DNA of 64,000 nucleotides, from positions 1-64,000 of the forward strand of contig JAWLAT010000001.1 of NCBI GenBank assembly GCA_041395325.1, given 5' to 3'. The translations under genes were made by a program, and so were the position numbers. The notes below the pieces were generated by a model. It saw only the letters and a program-made list of their open reading frames with translations, was not told the DNA's origin and searched no databases. Shown piece by piece: positions 34,801-43,816 of the stretch (position 1 is the stretch's first letter; every line of letters begins with the position of its first letter). The stretch comes from JAWLAT01 sp041395325. GTDB taxonomy: Bacteria > Pseudomonadota > Gammaproteobacteria > Xanthomonadales > SZUA-5.

Positions 34801-36459
34801 TTATTCTGCAAGGACCCACCGTGGCAGCTTTCGTGAGCCGTCGTTGCGGATGCGGCCCGCGCGCCGCAGCTTGGTCAGCAAGTTACTGATTTTAGAACGC
34901 TTCTGCTCCGCACTGAGGGCATCACTGAGCTTGTCCACCAGCAAGCGCTCGATCTCATCGCGGCCGGCGTGCCCGAACTTCTGCAGGTAGTCGGTCAGCA
35001 GCTTGCCGTAGTAGTCATCGTCCTGAGCGCGCGTGCGGATGTAGTCCGCCTTGCTGGCGGTCGCCTTGGCGATGGCGGCCGACACGTGATAGTTCGGCTT
35101 GCGGCCCTCCAGCAACCCCGCCCGCCGCAGTCTGGCTGCCGCCGTGTCGGGAATCGGCAGCTTCTTCTGCACGCGATCTAGTGCCAGCACATCGGTCAGG
35201 GGCAGATCGGTCTTCTGGATCAACAGGCGGCTGTAGGCCGGGTCGACAACGCCGCCGTAGAGGGTCAGCTTCACCGCGCTGGGCTCGCTGAGATCGTAGT
35301 CCGGCAGCGGGAAGTAGCGACGCACCTGGCCTTGGTAGATCGATCGGATGCCCCAGCCCATCGTGTCGATCATGTTCAGCTCGGCCATAGCCTGAGTCAG
35401 GAAGGGATTGCGATAGCGTCGCGGGGTGCGATCACCCTGAACGTACTCATCAGGCTGCCCTTCGAAGAAACTCCCTTCGTTCTCGAACACCAGCCGGTCC
35501 GGCAACTCGGTCACCAGAACGCGCGCATTGCGAGCGTAGTCCTGATGGGCAATGCAGTTGTGCAGAGCCTCTAGGACCATCTTCTGGTCGTACTTGGAGA
35601 CTTCCACCGGCAACAGCTCATCCTGCGGCAGCAGGCGCAACTGAATGTTGCGAATGCGCTGATACAAACGCGTCGTGCTGAGCAGAAACGGCGGGCCGAA
35701 ATGCTCGTAGGCGCGCTCTGGCCCCTCCAGCTTCCAGCTCAGCTGCGCCGGATGTGGACTCAGTTGATAGGCAGCTTCCTGTTTGCCCAACAGCAGTAGC
35801 GCGGTGCGGGTGACCCTGCCGGCTTGAGTGAGCTTGGCTCGATCCAGGAAGGTCGCCAGCGACCAACCATCAATATCGCTACGGGCGATCCGATTGGCAT
35901 GCTTTTGCGCGAAGGAATCGCGCGCCTTGCCGATCGCATCGTTGTCCAGATCGTCCAAAGTGGCGCTCGGAACCAGCTGTGCCGTCCAGTCCTGTGCCAG
36001 CGTTTGCTGACGAATCTCGTCCAGCTTGTCCAGCCCCAGCGACACTAGACTCTCACCGGCACGCGCGTAGTAATGCCCCTGCCAGCCGATCGGGATGCCG
36101 CGCGGCGCCGCCGGGATCTCGAACAACAGCACCCGTCCGGCAGCGTCGATCAACTCATGGATTTCGCGAAAGCTGATGCCGGGGTCGGTGCCCTGCGCGA
36201 TCTGATGCTTGGTGGCGTGCAGCCGCTCGGGCTCCGGGCGATAGTCGGTACCGCAGATCGCCCGGAGGCGATTGTCGACCCCAAAAACCAGCCAGGCCCG
36301 ATCCAGACCACGCAAATTGGCTTCGTTGGCAAGCGCCGAGACATACTTGCCCATGTCGCCGGTGGAATAGTCATTGCCGGCGCGCTTGAACTCCACCACC
36401 TCGCTCTCCCAGGCGGCAATCAAGCGATGTAGCAAGGCTGACAGGGTGTCGGCGTCCAT
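34801..36459 (-). CDS. AlbA_2/Schlafen-like ATP-binding protein
   Basis: A 552-residue protein of the COG2865 type. The N-terminal AlbA_2 (Schlafen core) domain runs to about residue 130: ESEVVEFKRAGNDYSTGDMG with the conserved E-x-K, then ANEANLRGLDRAWLVFGVDN. A GHKL-like ATPase module follows (VLEALHNCIAHQDYARNARV, GSFFEG), then helix-rich winged-helix segments at the C-terminus. Such proteins are common in phage-defence islands; some Schlafen-like domains cleave tRNA. It starts immediately next to the Mod stop and is part of the same unit. The role here is inferred as an effector or regulator. Confidence 0.85.
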   Translation of the reverse strand: MDADTLSALLHRLIAAWESEVVEFKRAGNDYSTGDMGKYVSALANEANLRGLDRAWLVFGVDNRLRAICGTDYRPEPERLHATKHQIAQGTDPGISFREIHELIDAAGRVLLFEIPAAPRGIPIGWQGHYYARAGESLVSLGLDKLDEIRQQTLAQDWTAQLVPSATLDDLDNDAIGKARDSFAQKHANRIARSDIDGWSLATFLDRAKLTQAGRVTRTALLLLGKQEAAYQLSPHPAQLSWKLEGPERAYEHFGPPFLLSTTRLYQRIRNIQLRLLPQDELLPVEVSKYDQKMVLEALHNCIAHQDYARNARVLVTELPDRLVFENEGSFFEGQPDEYVQGDRTPRRYRNPFLTQAMAELNMIDTMGWGIRSIYQGQVRRYFPLPDYDLSEPSAVKLTLYGGVVDPAYSRLLIQKTDLPLTDVLALDRVQKKLPIPDTAAARLRRAGLLEGRKPNYHVSAAIAKATASKADYIRTRAQDDDYYGKLLTDYLQKFGHAGRDEIERLLVDKLSDALSAEQKRSKISNLLTKLRRAGRIRNDGSRKLPRWVLAE

Positions 36460-38334
36460 CTACAACGTGCGCACTTCCGTGCCCGGGGACAGCGCTTTGA
36501 GGATCTGTTCGGCGTTGATGCGGGCGTTGTCGTTGGCAAAGCCGCGGTCGCGGAAGACCACGCGGATCGGCTTGCGCTGGGCCAGTTCGCGAATGAAGGC
36601 CTCATCGACGCTGCCGTCGGCCACGAAGCAGGCGGCCAGCGCGTTGCCGTCAACGAAAAACACCTCGCGGCCGGCGATGTCCTCGCGGCTGATTTGCAGG
36701 CCCAGATCCACGCCCCAGTCCAGCAGCACCTGGAACAGCAGGTCCTCGGCGCTGCGGTCGGGGCGGATGTTGTCGACCATGCCGAGCAGGTCGGCCTGCT
36801 GCAGCTGGTCAGGGCGGTAGTAGACGTCGGCCATGTTGCTGGTATCGATCTTGAGGACGCGGAAGCCGAGTGTCGTCTCATCGCCTATTTCGGCGCGCAG
36901 CTCGTCGATCACATTTCTGACGCGTGTAGCGCCCATGTCGAAGATCGATCCGAGGCCGGGCTCGGGCCTGGGTAGAGGCTCGGCGATCTGCACGTGAATG
37001 AAACGCCGGTTGCCGCCATCCTCGCGATTCTGCTTCAGCACGGCATGGGCAGTCGTGGCACTGCCTCCGAAAAAGTCGAGGATGATCGCTTCCTCATCTG
37101 GTGGTCCAGCCAGCTGTAGCATTCGCTGGATCAGTGCAACCGGCTTGACCGAATTCAGAACATTCTCGGTGTGCTTGAACGGAACATACTTCAGCAACGT
37201 CTTCTTTGCGTCCTGTGTGTGACCGACTTCCTTGTAGAACCACAGCGTCTGTGGGGTTCGACCATTTGCGACTTCTGAGAGAAAACGCTTCAAAGCAGGA
37301 ATGTTGTCCCCATCCTTTCCCCACCAGATGCGATTATCTCTATCTAGATCGTCAAACTTCGATTTGCTAAAGCGCCAGTAAGTCCCCACTGGGGGTCCAT
37401 CTATCAATCTTCCGGATGGACATGTAATTGAATAAACGCCTGCAGAGTAGGCGTTACGGGCGAGCAAATCGGCCGGCTTCCATGGCCCTCTTGGGTCGTT
37501 GTCGAGGTTCTTGAACCGTCGATCCATCTCTTCGGTTCTGGGTAATGCCCGTGGTAGCCAAGAAGCTCTGCTTCTAGCAACAACCAAGACGAAATCGTGA
37601 TCCTCCGAGAACCAGCTGGCCGAGTTCTTCGGCGCATAAACCTTCTGCCACACAATGGTGGCAATGAAGTTCTCCTCCCCAAACACTTCGGCGCAGAGCT
37701 GCCGCAGGTTGTGCACTTCGTTGTCGTCGATGGAGATAAAGACCACGCCGTCTTCGCGCAGCAGATTCCGTGCCAGGCGCAGGCGCGAATACATCATCGA
37801 CAGCCAGTCAGAATGAAATCGTCCATTGGCTTCGGTATTGGCCACCAGTCGCGCTCCGGTCTCGTCCTTCTCGTTGCTGCGACGCTTGTAGGCTTCGCTG
37901 GATTCGGCGTAGTCATCGTCATAGATGAAATCGCGCCCGGTGTTATAGGGCGGGTCGATATAAATCATCTTGACGCGGCCCAGATAGGTCTCCTGCAGCA
38001 GCTTCAGCGCCTCCAGGTTGTCGCCTTCGATGAACAGATTGCGCGTGTTTTCAAAATCGACACTCTCCTCGCGGCAGGGCCGCAAGGTCTTGGCGATGGG
38101 CGCGTTGGCGGCCAGCAGGGCTTCGCGCTTGCCGGGCCAGTCCAGGCGGTAGCGCTCCTGCGGGCCTTCGACCAGTTGATCGGAGAGTTCCTGGCGCAGC
38201 AGATCGAAGTCGATGCGCCGCTGCAGCTGGCCGTGCTCATCAAGGCTTTCGGTCACGCAGCCGGGAAACAGCTCGGCCAGCTTGTCCACGTTGGCGGCCA
38301 CCAGATCGGGGCTGTGCATCTTCAACTTGTCCAT
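36460..38334 (-). CDS. Type III modification methyltransferase, Mod subunit
   Basis: Adenine-specific DNA methyltransferase and specificity subunit of a type III system. The 624-residue protein is a beta-class enzyme: motif IV MIYIDPPYNTGRDF (about residue 115) precedes motif I ILDFFGGSATTAHAVL (about 405), with the target recognition region between them. ATG 38334 is preferred over the 66-base longer frame from 38400 because the longer form overlaps the DUF4391 gene and starts outside family similarity; GAGGA stands just upstream. The recognition sequence cannot be read from the protein. Confidence 0.92.
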   Translation of the reverse strand: MDKLKMHSPDLVAANVDKLAELFPGCVTESLDEHGQLQRRIDFDLLRQELSDQLVEGPQERYRLDWPGKREALLAANAPIAKTLRPCREESVDFENTRNLFIEGDNLEALKLLQETYLGRVKMIYIDPPYNTGRDFIYDDDYAESSEAYKRRSNEKDETGARLVANTEANGRFHSDWLSMMYSRLRLARNLLREDGVVFISIDDNEVHNLRQLCAEVFGEENFIATIVWQKVYAPKNSASWFSEDHDFVLVVARSRASWLPRALPRTEEMDRRFKNLDNDPRGPWKPADLLARNAYSAGVYSITCPSGRLIDGPPVGTYWRFSKSKFDDLDRDNRIWWGKDGDNIPALKRFLSEVANGRTPQTLWFYKEVGHTQDAKKTLLKYVPFKHTENVLNSVKPVALIQRMLQLAGPPDEEAIILDFFGGSATTAHAVLKQNREDGGNRRFIHVQIAEPLPRPEPGLGSIFDMGATRVRNVIDELRAEIGDETTLGFRVLKIDTSNMADVYYRPDQLQQADLLGMVDNIRPDRSAEDLLFQVLLDWGVDLGLQISREDIAGREVFFVDGNALAACFVADGSVDEAFIRELAQRKPIRVVFRDRGFANDNARINAEQILKALSPGTEVRTL

Positions 38335-38362
38335 CAGTCCTCGTCGTGTGTCGTGCGCCACG

Positions 38363-39034
38363 CTACTGGCGCAGTCGTTCCAGTTCTTCTTGTCGTTCAC
38401 GCAGGCGCTGGTTGAGCGCGACCTTGCGATTGAACTGCGCCTCCCGGCTCAGCTGCTTGCTCAGACGCATACAGTCGCGCTCAGCCACCCGCAGCAGCGC
38501 CAGCCGCTCCAGCTGGGCGCGCAGGCCTTCGCCAGCGCGCGCCGGGATCGGGATCAGCGCCCTCAGCAGCGCACGGTACAGGCCACCCAGATCCAGCGCC
38601 ACCGGCAGGGGCTGGCGTGGCGTGTCCAGTGGCAGCCACTCGCTGACCATGTGTTCGCCCAGCACCCAGCGACTGGCATCGGCCTCGCTGGGGCGCTTGT
38701 GCGCGGCGGCGATGCAGATGCCTTTGGCCGAACGGACTTCGAAGAGCAGCGGCGAGGGAATCGCTTGATCAATGGCGCGCAGCAGCAGGGGATCGGCTCG
38801 GGTTATTCCTGCCTTGAGCTGCAGCGTGAAGACCTGCAGCTCGGCCACGTCGGTGCTGGCCGGCAGATTGATCGTCTCCGGCGACAGCTTGCAGCTCCAG
38901 GTCAGCCCGTCGAGTTGTTGGCTCAAGCGATCCTTCAGTCCACGCCGTTGCGGGGCGTAGCTCAGTACCCGCGCCTTGGGCACCGCTTGATCCACCCGTG
39001 TCGACGCCGGCCAGTCGAACATCGGCGTGCTCAT
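38363..39034 (-). CDS. DUF4391 protein
   Basis: A 223-residue protein of the DUF4391 family: VPKARVLSYAPQRRGLKDRL near the start, a central ISPxLL-like strand (IPSPLLFEV), and a C-terminal coiled coil rich in Arg and Glu (about residues 175-223). DUF4391 genes typically lie between SNF2-type helicases and type III-like methyltransferases, as here, but no biochemical role is known to me. It overlaps the helicase gene by four bases and precedes mod by about 28 bases. Confidence 0.85.
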   Translation of the reverse strand: MSTPMFDWPASTRVDQAVPKARVLSYAPQRRGLKDRLSQQLDGLTWSCKLSPETINLPASTDVAELQVFTLQLKAGITRADPLLLRAIDQAIPSPLLFEVRSAKGICIAAAHKRPSEADASRWVLGEHMVSEWLPLDTPRQPLPVALDLGGLYRALLRALIPIPARAGEGLRAQLERLALLRVAERDCMRLSKQLSREAQFNRKVALNQRLRERQEELERLRQ

Positions 39035-42000
39035 GCCAGCGACTGAATCACCAGAAAGGCGATCAGCTCGAAATCCTGCAGGCCATCGATGCGATCGCGT
39101 AGGGCCGAGGTGTGGCGGCTGCGAAACAGGCTGTCCAGATCGCCTTCGGCCTTGCGCTCAATGATCGCGTCGATCGCATGATCGAGCAGCAGCGAGCAGT
39201 GCGCCATGTCGCGGCCGTCGTCGCTGAGCCGGTTGAAGCGTCGACAGGCCTCCGTCACGGGCTCGCTGCGACCCTGGCAAGCCGTGCGCGCCAAATCCAG
39301 CACCGCCTTGACCTGGGTGTGATCGGCCAGCACGTGGCCATCGTTGCCGACGTAGACCAGATAGTAGGGGTGCAGGCGATTCTGCTGCTGGATGTTGATG
39401 CCGTGATGGCGATTGCGCAGGGCGAAGATCACCCCGGGATGCAGGCCGCGTTCGGGTTCGGCCGGAATGACCGCGTGCAGCCCGGTGGGAAGGCGCTGTA
39501 AGTCGGGGTTGGCTTTGAGATAGTGAATTAGCGCAATGCGGAAGTCATTCAGACCCAGATCGGTGATGGCCACGCCGGTGCGCAGGTCCTCCAGCTCGAT
39601 CACTTCTTCCTGCAGGCGCCTCAACTGCTCCTTGCGATAGGCGGCATCGTTGTCCTCGGGCTGCAGCACATTGTCATCGGCGGTGCCGGTGACATCGACG
39701 ATCACCATGCGGTTTTCTACCCGCTCCTTGAGTTTGATGTATTCGTCCAGCGTGATGTCCGGCCAGAAGTTGATCAGCTGGATGTGTTTGTTGACTGAGC
39801 CGATGCGGTCGATGCGGCCGAAGCGCTGGATGATGCGCACCGGATTCCAGTGGATGTCGTAATTGATGACGCAGTCGCAGTCCTGCAGGTTCTGGCCTTC
39901 GGAAATGCAGTCGGTGCCGATCAGCAGATCGATCTCGCCGCTCTCGTCCGGCAGGATGGCCGACCTTTCCTTCGAGCGCGGCGAAAACAGCATCAACAGC
40001 GTCTGGAAGTCCAAGCCCTTGCGCAGTGTGCTGCGCGCCGGCGCGCTGCCGGTGATCAGACCGCTGTGCAGTTGGTGATGCCGCACGGCTGGTGACAGAT
40101 GCTCGTACAGGTACTCGGCGGTGTCGGCAAAGGCGGTGAAGATCAGCAGCTTGCGATTGCCAGGGTTGATCGGTCGGGCCAGCTTGTCCTCGATGCGGGC
40201 TTTCAGTCGCTGCAGCTTGGTGTCATCGGCCGGGGAGATCTTCTCCATCTCCGCCAGCAGCGCGTCGATGATGGCCAGATCGCGTTCTAGGTCATGCTTC
40301 CAGCGCGGCAGGTCCATGTCGGCCAGGTCGATGCGGATCTTGCTGCCGATCGCGGCCTCGTCCAGATCGGGCAGCTCATCCTCATCGGCTTCCAGCTGAT
40401 CCAGCCGTTGCGCCAGATCCACGACGGTGGCAGCTTGGCCGCGTTCACGATACGCCTCGATGCTGGCCAAGGTGTCGGCGTTGCGATCTTGCAGCTTGCC
40501 TAGGGTGATGCGGAAGGAGTGCACCGAGCTCTCCAAGCGCTTGAGCAGATTCACCGTCATCAAGCGCTGCAGACTTTTTTCCCGATCCACCTGCCGCAAG
40601 GTGCCGCCACCACTGGCGACCTGGGTGTCGTAGAGGGCTTCATACTTGGCCAGCCGACTGGGGAGGATGTAGCTGATCGGCGCATAGACGGCCAGGATCA
40701 ACGCCGAAAGCTCGCGAAAGATTTCGTCGAAGCCGATGACGTCGACACGTTCGGTCAGCTGGCAGCGAATGGGAACCGGCGGCAGCCGCTCGGGGAAGTG
40801 GCCGATGTCGCCGGTGTCGTAGAAGGTACGGATGTGCCGACGCGAGCGGGCGATGGTCACGCTGTCGAGCAACTCGAAGAAATCGAACTCCAGCAATCCA
40901 AGGATGGCCTCGGTAGTGCGCTCCTCGGCAGGCAGTTGCGACCAGGTATTAAAGGCACCTTGGGCGTGACGAAACACCTCGTCGACGCTGCGGGTCAGAC
41001 CCAAACGTTCGCGCAGGCTTTCGTCCTGGCCTTCGTAGGCCAACGCCAGCTGGTTGCGCAGGTCGCTGAAGCGGTTGTTGACTGGCGTGGCCGAGAGCAT
41101 CAGCACTTTGGTCTTGACACCCTGCTTCATCACCCGGTTCATCAGGCGTTGGTAGCGGGTCTCATGCTCCTTGTAGGCCTCGTTGTTGCGGAAATTGTGC
41201 GACTCGTCGATCACCACCAGGTCATAGTTGCCCCAGTTGACGCGATCGAGCGGCATGCCCAGCGACTCCCCGCGATCGCGCTGAAGGTCCGTGTGACATA
41301 GCACGTCGTAGCTGAAGCGATCGGCGACGAAGGGATTGGTCTTGAGATTGCGGTTGTAGGTCAACCAGTTGTCGGCCAGCTTCTTCGGGCACAGCACCAG
41401 CACACTCTTGTTGCGCAACTCGTAGTACCTGATCACCGCCAGCGCAGTGAAAGTCTTTCCCAGACCCACACTGTCGGCGAGGATGCAACCGTTGTAGCTC
41501 TCCAGCTTGTTGATGATGCCGACTGCCGCATCGCGCTGGAAGTTGAACAGCTTTCGCCAGATCAGGCTGTCCTGATAGCCAGTGCGGTCGTTCGGTAGCA
41601 CATCGTCACTGAGGTCCTGCAGGAACTCGGAGAAGATGTTGTAGAGCAAGAAGAAGTAGATGCGCTCGGGCGAGTTCTCTCGGTACACAGAGGCGATGTG
41701 TTCGCGCAGCCGCTCGGTGACATCCTGAACCTTGCTGCCGTCCTCCCAAATCTGCTCGAAGGCGGTCAGAAGAGTCGTCGTGTGCGGTGCTTCATCAATT
41801 CGCGTGACGAAGTTCGAAACCGCGTTGCCACGCTCAAAGCCCAGGTCCGTGGTGGTGAATCCGGAAAGCGGCTGGTAGACCACGCCAGCACCCCCGTCGC
41901 GCACGCAAGCAAACTGCTGCATCGGTGCACCCGTGCAGTTGCTGCGAAAGCGCGCCTTGCGCTCGATCCAGGCTGCACACTCGCGCGCCACTGCCCGCTG

Positions 42001-42300
42001 CGTCAGCCGGTTCTTCAGCTGAATCTCGAACTCGGTACCAAAGAAGCTGCGTTCCCGCTCGTCCTTGGGGATATGGAACTCCCTCCGCTGCTTCGTCAGC
42101 TTGTCGGTAGAGGCCTCCAACGCGATGGCCGGCGCCGTGAAGATGAAGTCCACGCCATCGACCTGCTCAAGTGCGTCCCGTAACGCTTCGAAGGCGTATA
42201 TCGAGAAACATGACGCAGCAACTTGCAGCCGACATCCCGGACCCATCGTCTGCTGGAGGTCATCGCCGAGGCGGTGGTTAATGTTGTCGATCAGGCGCAT
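39031..42300 (-). CDS. SNF2-family helicase with N-terminal PLD-like domain
   Basis: A 1089-residue ATPase. Residues 1-170 resemble phospholipase D-like domains seen in front of such helicases (LQVAASCFSIYAFEALRDAL); the SNF2 core follows with ADSVGLGKTFTAL (Walker A, about residue 285), VVIDESHNFRNN (motif II), LMLSATPVNN (motif III) and RIIQRFGRIDRIGS (motif VI, about 840). It is the first gene of the unit and overlaps the DUF4391 gene. PLD-SNF2 helicases occur in several defence systems such as DISARM-like loci; whether the PLD part is an active nuclease is unclear, as no clean HxK motif is visible. Confidence 0.9.
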   Translation of the reverse strand: MRLIDNINHRLGDDLQQTMGPGCRLQVAASCFSIYAFEALRDALEQVDGVDFIFTAPAIALEASTDKLTKQRREFHIPKDERERSFFGTEFEIQLKNRLTQRAVARECAAWIERKARFRSNCTGAPMQQFACVRDGGAGVVYQPLSGFTTTDLGFERGNAVSNFVTRIDEAPHTTTLLTAFEQIWEDGSKVQDVTERLREHIASVYRENSPERIYFFLLYNIFSEFLQDLSDDVLPNDRTGYQDSLIWRKLFNFQRDAAVGIINKLESYNGCILADSVGLGKTFTALAVIRYYELRNKSVLVLCPKKLADNWLTYNRNLKTNPFVADRFSYDVLCHTDLQRDRGESLGMPLDRVNWGNYDLVVIDESHNFRNNEAYKEHETRYQRLMNRVMKQGVKTKVLMLSATPVNNRFSDLRNQLALAYEGQDESLRERLGLTRSVDEVFRHAQGAFNTWSQLPAEERTTEAILGLLEFDFFELLDSVTIARSRRHIRTFYDTGDIGHFPERLPPVPIRCQLTERVDVIGFDEIFRELSALILAVYAPISYILPSRLAKYEALYDTQVASGGGTLRQVDREKSLQRLMTVNLLKRLESSVHSFRITLGKLQDRNADTLASIEAYRERGQAATVVDLAQRLDQLEADEDELPDLDEAAIGSKIRIDLADMDLPRWKHDLERDLAIIDALLAEMEKISPADDTKLQRLKARIEDKLARPINPGNRKLLIFTAFADTAEYLYEHLSPAVRHHQLHSGLITGSAPARSTLRKGLDFQTLLMLFSPRSKERSAILPDESGEIDLLIGTDCISEGQNLQDCDCVINYDIHWNPVRIIQRFGRIDRIGSVNKHIQLINFWPDITLDEYIKLKERVENRMVIVDVTGTADDNVLQPEDNDAAYRKEQLRRLQEEVIELEDLRTGVAITDLGLNDFRIALIHYLKANPDLQRLPTGLHAVIPAEPERGLHPGVIFALRNRHHGINIQQQNRLHPYYLVYVGNDGHVLADHTQVKAVLDLARTACQGRSEPVTEACRRFNRLSDDGRDMAHCSLLLDHAIDAIIERKAEGDLDSLFRSRHTSALRDRIDGLQDFELIAFLVIQSLA

Positions 42301-42488
42301 GCAACTCGGCTAACCGGCGGGAGTGAGGCCCGAAGTGTGCCACGCGAGCATCAAGGGCACTCTGTATCGAGAGCTGCTGGCGACGCGGGCGTTGCAAGTG
42401 TCGGCGGCAGTCGTAAATTGCCCACATGTGGCAGCTGAATTTTGCTCACTTTCGCCATCTTGGTGTCTTCGTTGGACCGGGGACGCGG

Positions 42489-42737
42489 ATGTTCGGAATG
42501 GAGCAGAAGATGTTGTTGAGACACGACTTGGAACAGGGGCTGTCGAAGTCCGCGATTGCACGCCGGCTGGGCGTTTCACGGCGCACACTGCATCACTGGA
42601 TCGGGACCGGTCAGCTGTATCGGGATCTGGATCGCGGTGAAGCTTGCTCCGAGCCCGGGCCGCCGGTGGTCAGCGTGTTGTACCCAGTCGCGCCCACCAC
42701 GGGTGCGTGGATGATTCTGCAAGGCTGGCGTGCATGA
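42489..42737 (+). pseudogene. IS21-family istA fragment
   Basis: The frame from ATG 42489 gives MFGMEQKMLLRHDLEQGLSK, SAIARRLGVSRRTLHHWIGT and GQLYRDLDRG, the N-terminal helix-turn-helix of IS21-type IstA transposases. After about 50 residues similarity ends and the frame runs into unrelated sequence, so only a relic remains. No istB or second terminal repeat was found. Confidence 0.6.
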
Positions 42738-42885
42738 GGGTAGGAGTTCCGTCCATATTCAAGGCTGCCTGCAATATGGAAGCGGGTTGCGTCTATATGC
42801 AAGGCAGCCCTGCGCAGGCTTTCGAGCGCATTGGGGGCGGCATGCGATTACGAGCTGGCGTTCCGCCGCAGGGGATCACAGGCGG

Positions 42886-43104
42886 TCACTGCTGCGGCAG
42901 GCATCGGTGCCAGGTGTAGCGATGGACCGCAAGCGCAGTGGCGCCGATCAGCGCAGTCTCGAAACCGACTGTCCGCGCGGTTTCGGAAACCTGTTCAGCG
43001 AGTGCGAGTGCCGCGGCCGAATCGAGCATCTTTGCCCAGTTGACGCAGGCCAGGTGCGGAAATGCCTGCTTCGAATACCGCATCGCCGCCGTCGTGTCGG
43101 GCAT
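42886..43104 (-). pseudogene. Nucleotidyltransferase gene fragment
   Basis: The minus-strand frame ends ARTVGFETALIGATALAVHRYTW; ALIGA-x-ALA-x-HxY is the opening of MNT/AbiEii-type nucleotidyltransferases, which normally continue to a G/R-T-x-D-x-D active site. A GTD sequence is present immediately after in the +1 frame, so a single-base frameshift probably broke the gene before the catalytic Asp pair. No further domain remains downstream. Confidence 0.35.
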
Positions 43105-43136
43105 CGCCGTCGGACCAGCAGCCGCGGTGCCTCAGT

Positions 43137-43679
43137 TCATTCGTCGGTTGCTGGTTCCTGCGCGTCAGTTGACACGCGCCGTGTCAGCGTGCGTTCTCCG
43201 GCTTGCCACGGGTCGGAATTCGCCGGCCGGCGTTCTTCGATCACCACGTAGGAATCGGGCTGGATCTGGGTGATGCGTAGACGGAACTGGCCGGCTTCGG
43301 GCGCCATGCGATGCAACAGGATGTCGTCATCGACCGTTTCCCAGCGATAGGTGGCGGTCTTGCCATTGCTCAGTACGAAGTACTCGATCCAGTTGCCCTG
43401 TTCGGCGTCGACATGACCCAGCGATCGAAAGCTGAATTGGCCATCGGGGCTCTTGAAGCTCTGGACATAGGCGCAGCCAGCGGCCGTGAGTTCGGAGCGA
43501 AGCTCGCCCTCCAGAACCAGGCCCGTTGGCGTCATGGTGAACTCCTGCCAGACGCCGACCAGCGCCTGGGGCACCCGGTGAACTTCGGATTGGCAGGTGG
43601 CGGCCTGCAGGGCCAGCGCCGCCATGCTGCCGACCACAGCGAGTGTGATTCGCGGTAATGCCGATCGGTTGGTCTTCAT
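43137..43679 (-). CDS. Uncharacterised exported protein
   Basis: I do not recognise this 180-residue protein. It has a signal peptide (residues 1-28, AALALQAATC; the Cys could make it a lipoprotein but no clear lipobox is seen) and a beta-rich body with short strand motifs such as FSFRSLGHVDAEQGNWIEYF and TYRWETVDDDILL, suggestive of a lipocalin-like barrel. ATG 43679 has GGAG nine bases upstream. It lies just right of the defence island and is separated from the vWA gene by 130 bases. Confidence 0.65.
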   Translation of the reverse strand: MKTNRSALPRITLAVVGSMAALALQAATCQSEVHRVPQALVGVWQEFTMTPTGLVLEGELRSELTAAGCAYVQSFKSPDGQFSFRSLGHVDAEQGNWIEYFVLSNGKTATYRWETVDDDILLHRMAPEAGQFRLRITQIQPDSYVVIEERRPANSDPWQAGERTLTRRVSTDAQEPATDE

Positions 43680-43816
43680 CTGATCGATCTCCATGGACTG
43701 GGTAGTGTCCAGCCTTGTGTAAAGGCGAGTTGCGCTCAAGAGGCGGTCATCGGGTGGCAAGGTGCACTCCGTCAACTGTTGTGCGAAGCACGCCCCGCGA
43801 AGGACTGCTCGTCCCC

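Noticed and set aside
42730..43251. 173-residue plus-strand frame at the island border
   Set aside because: Arg/Ser/Cys-rich without motifs and opposite a recognisable nucleotidyltransferase relic.
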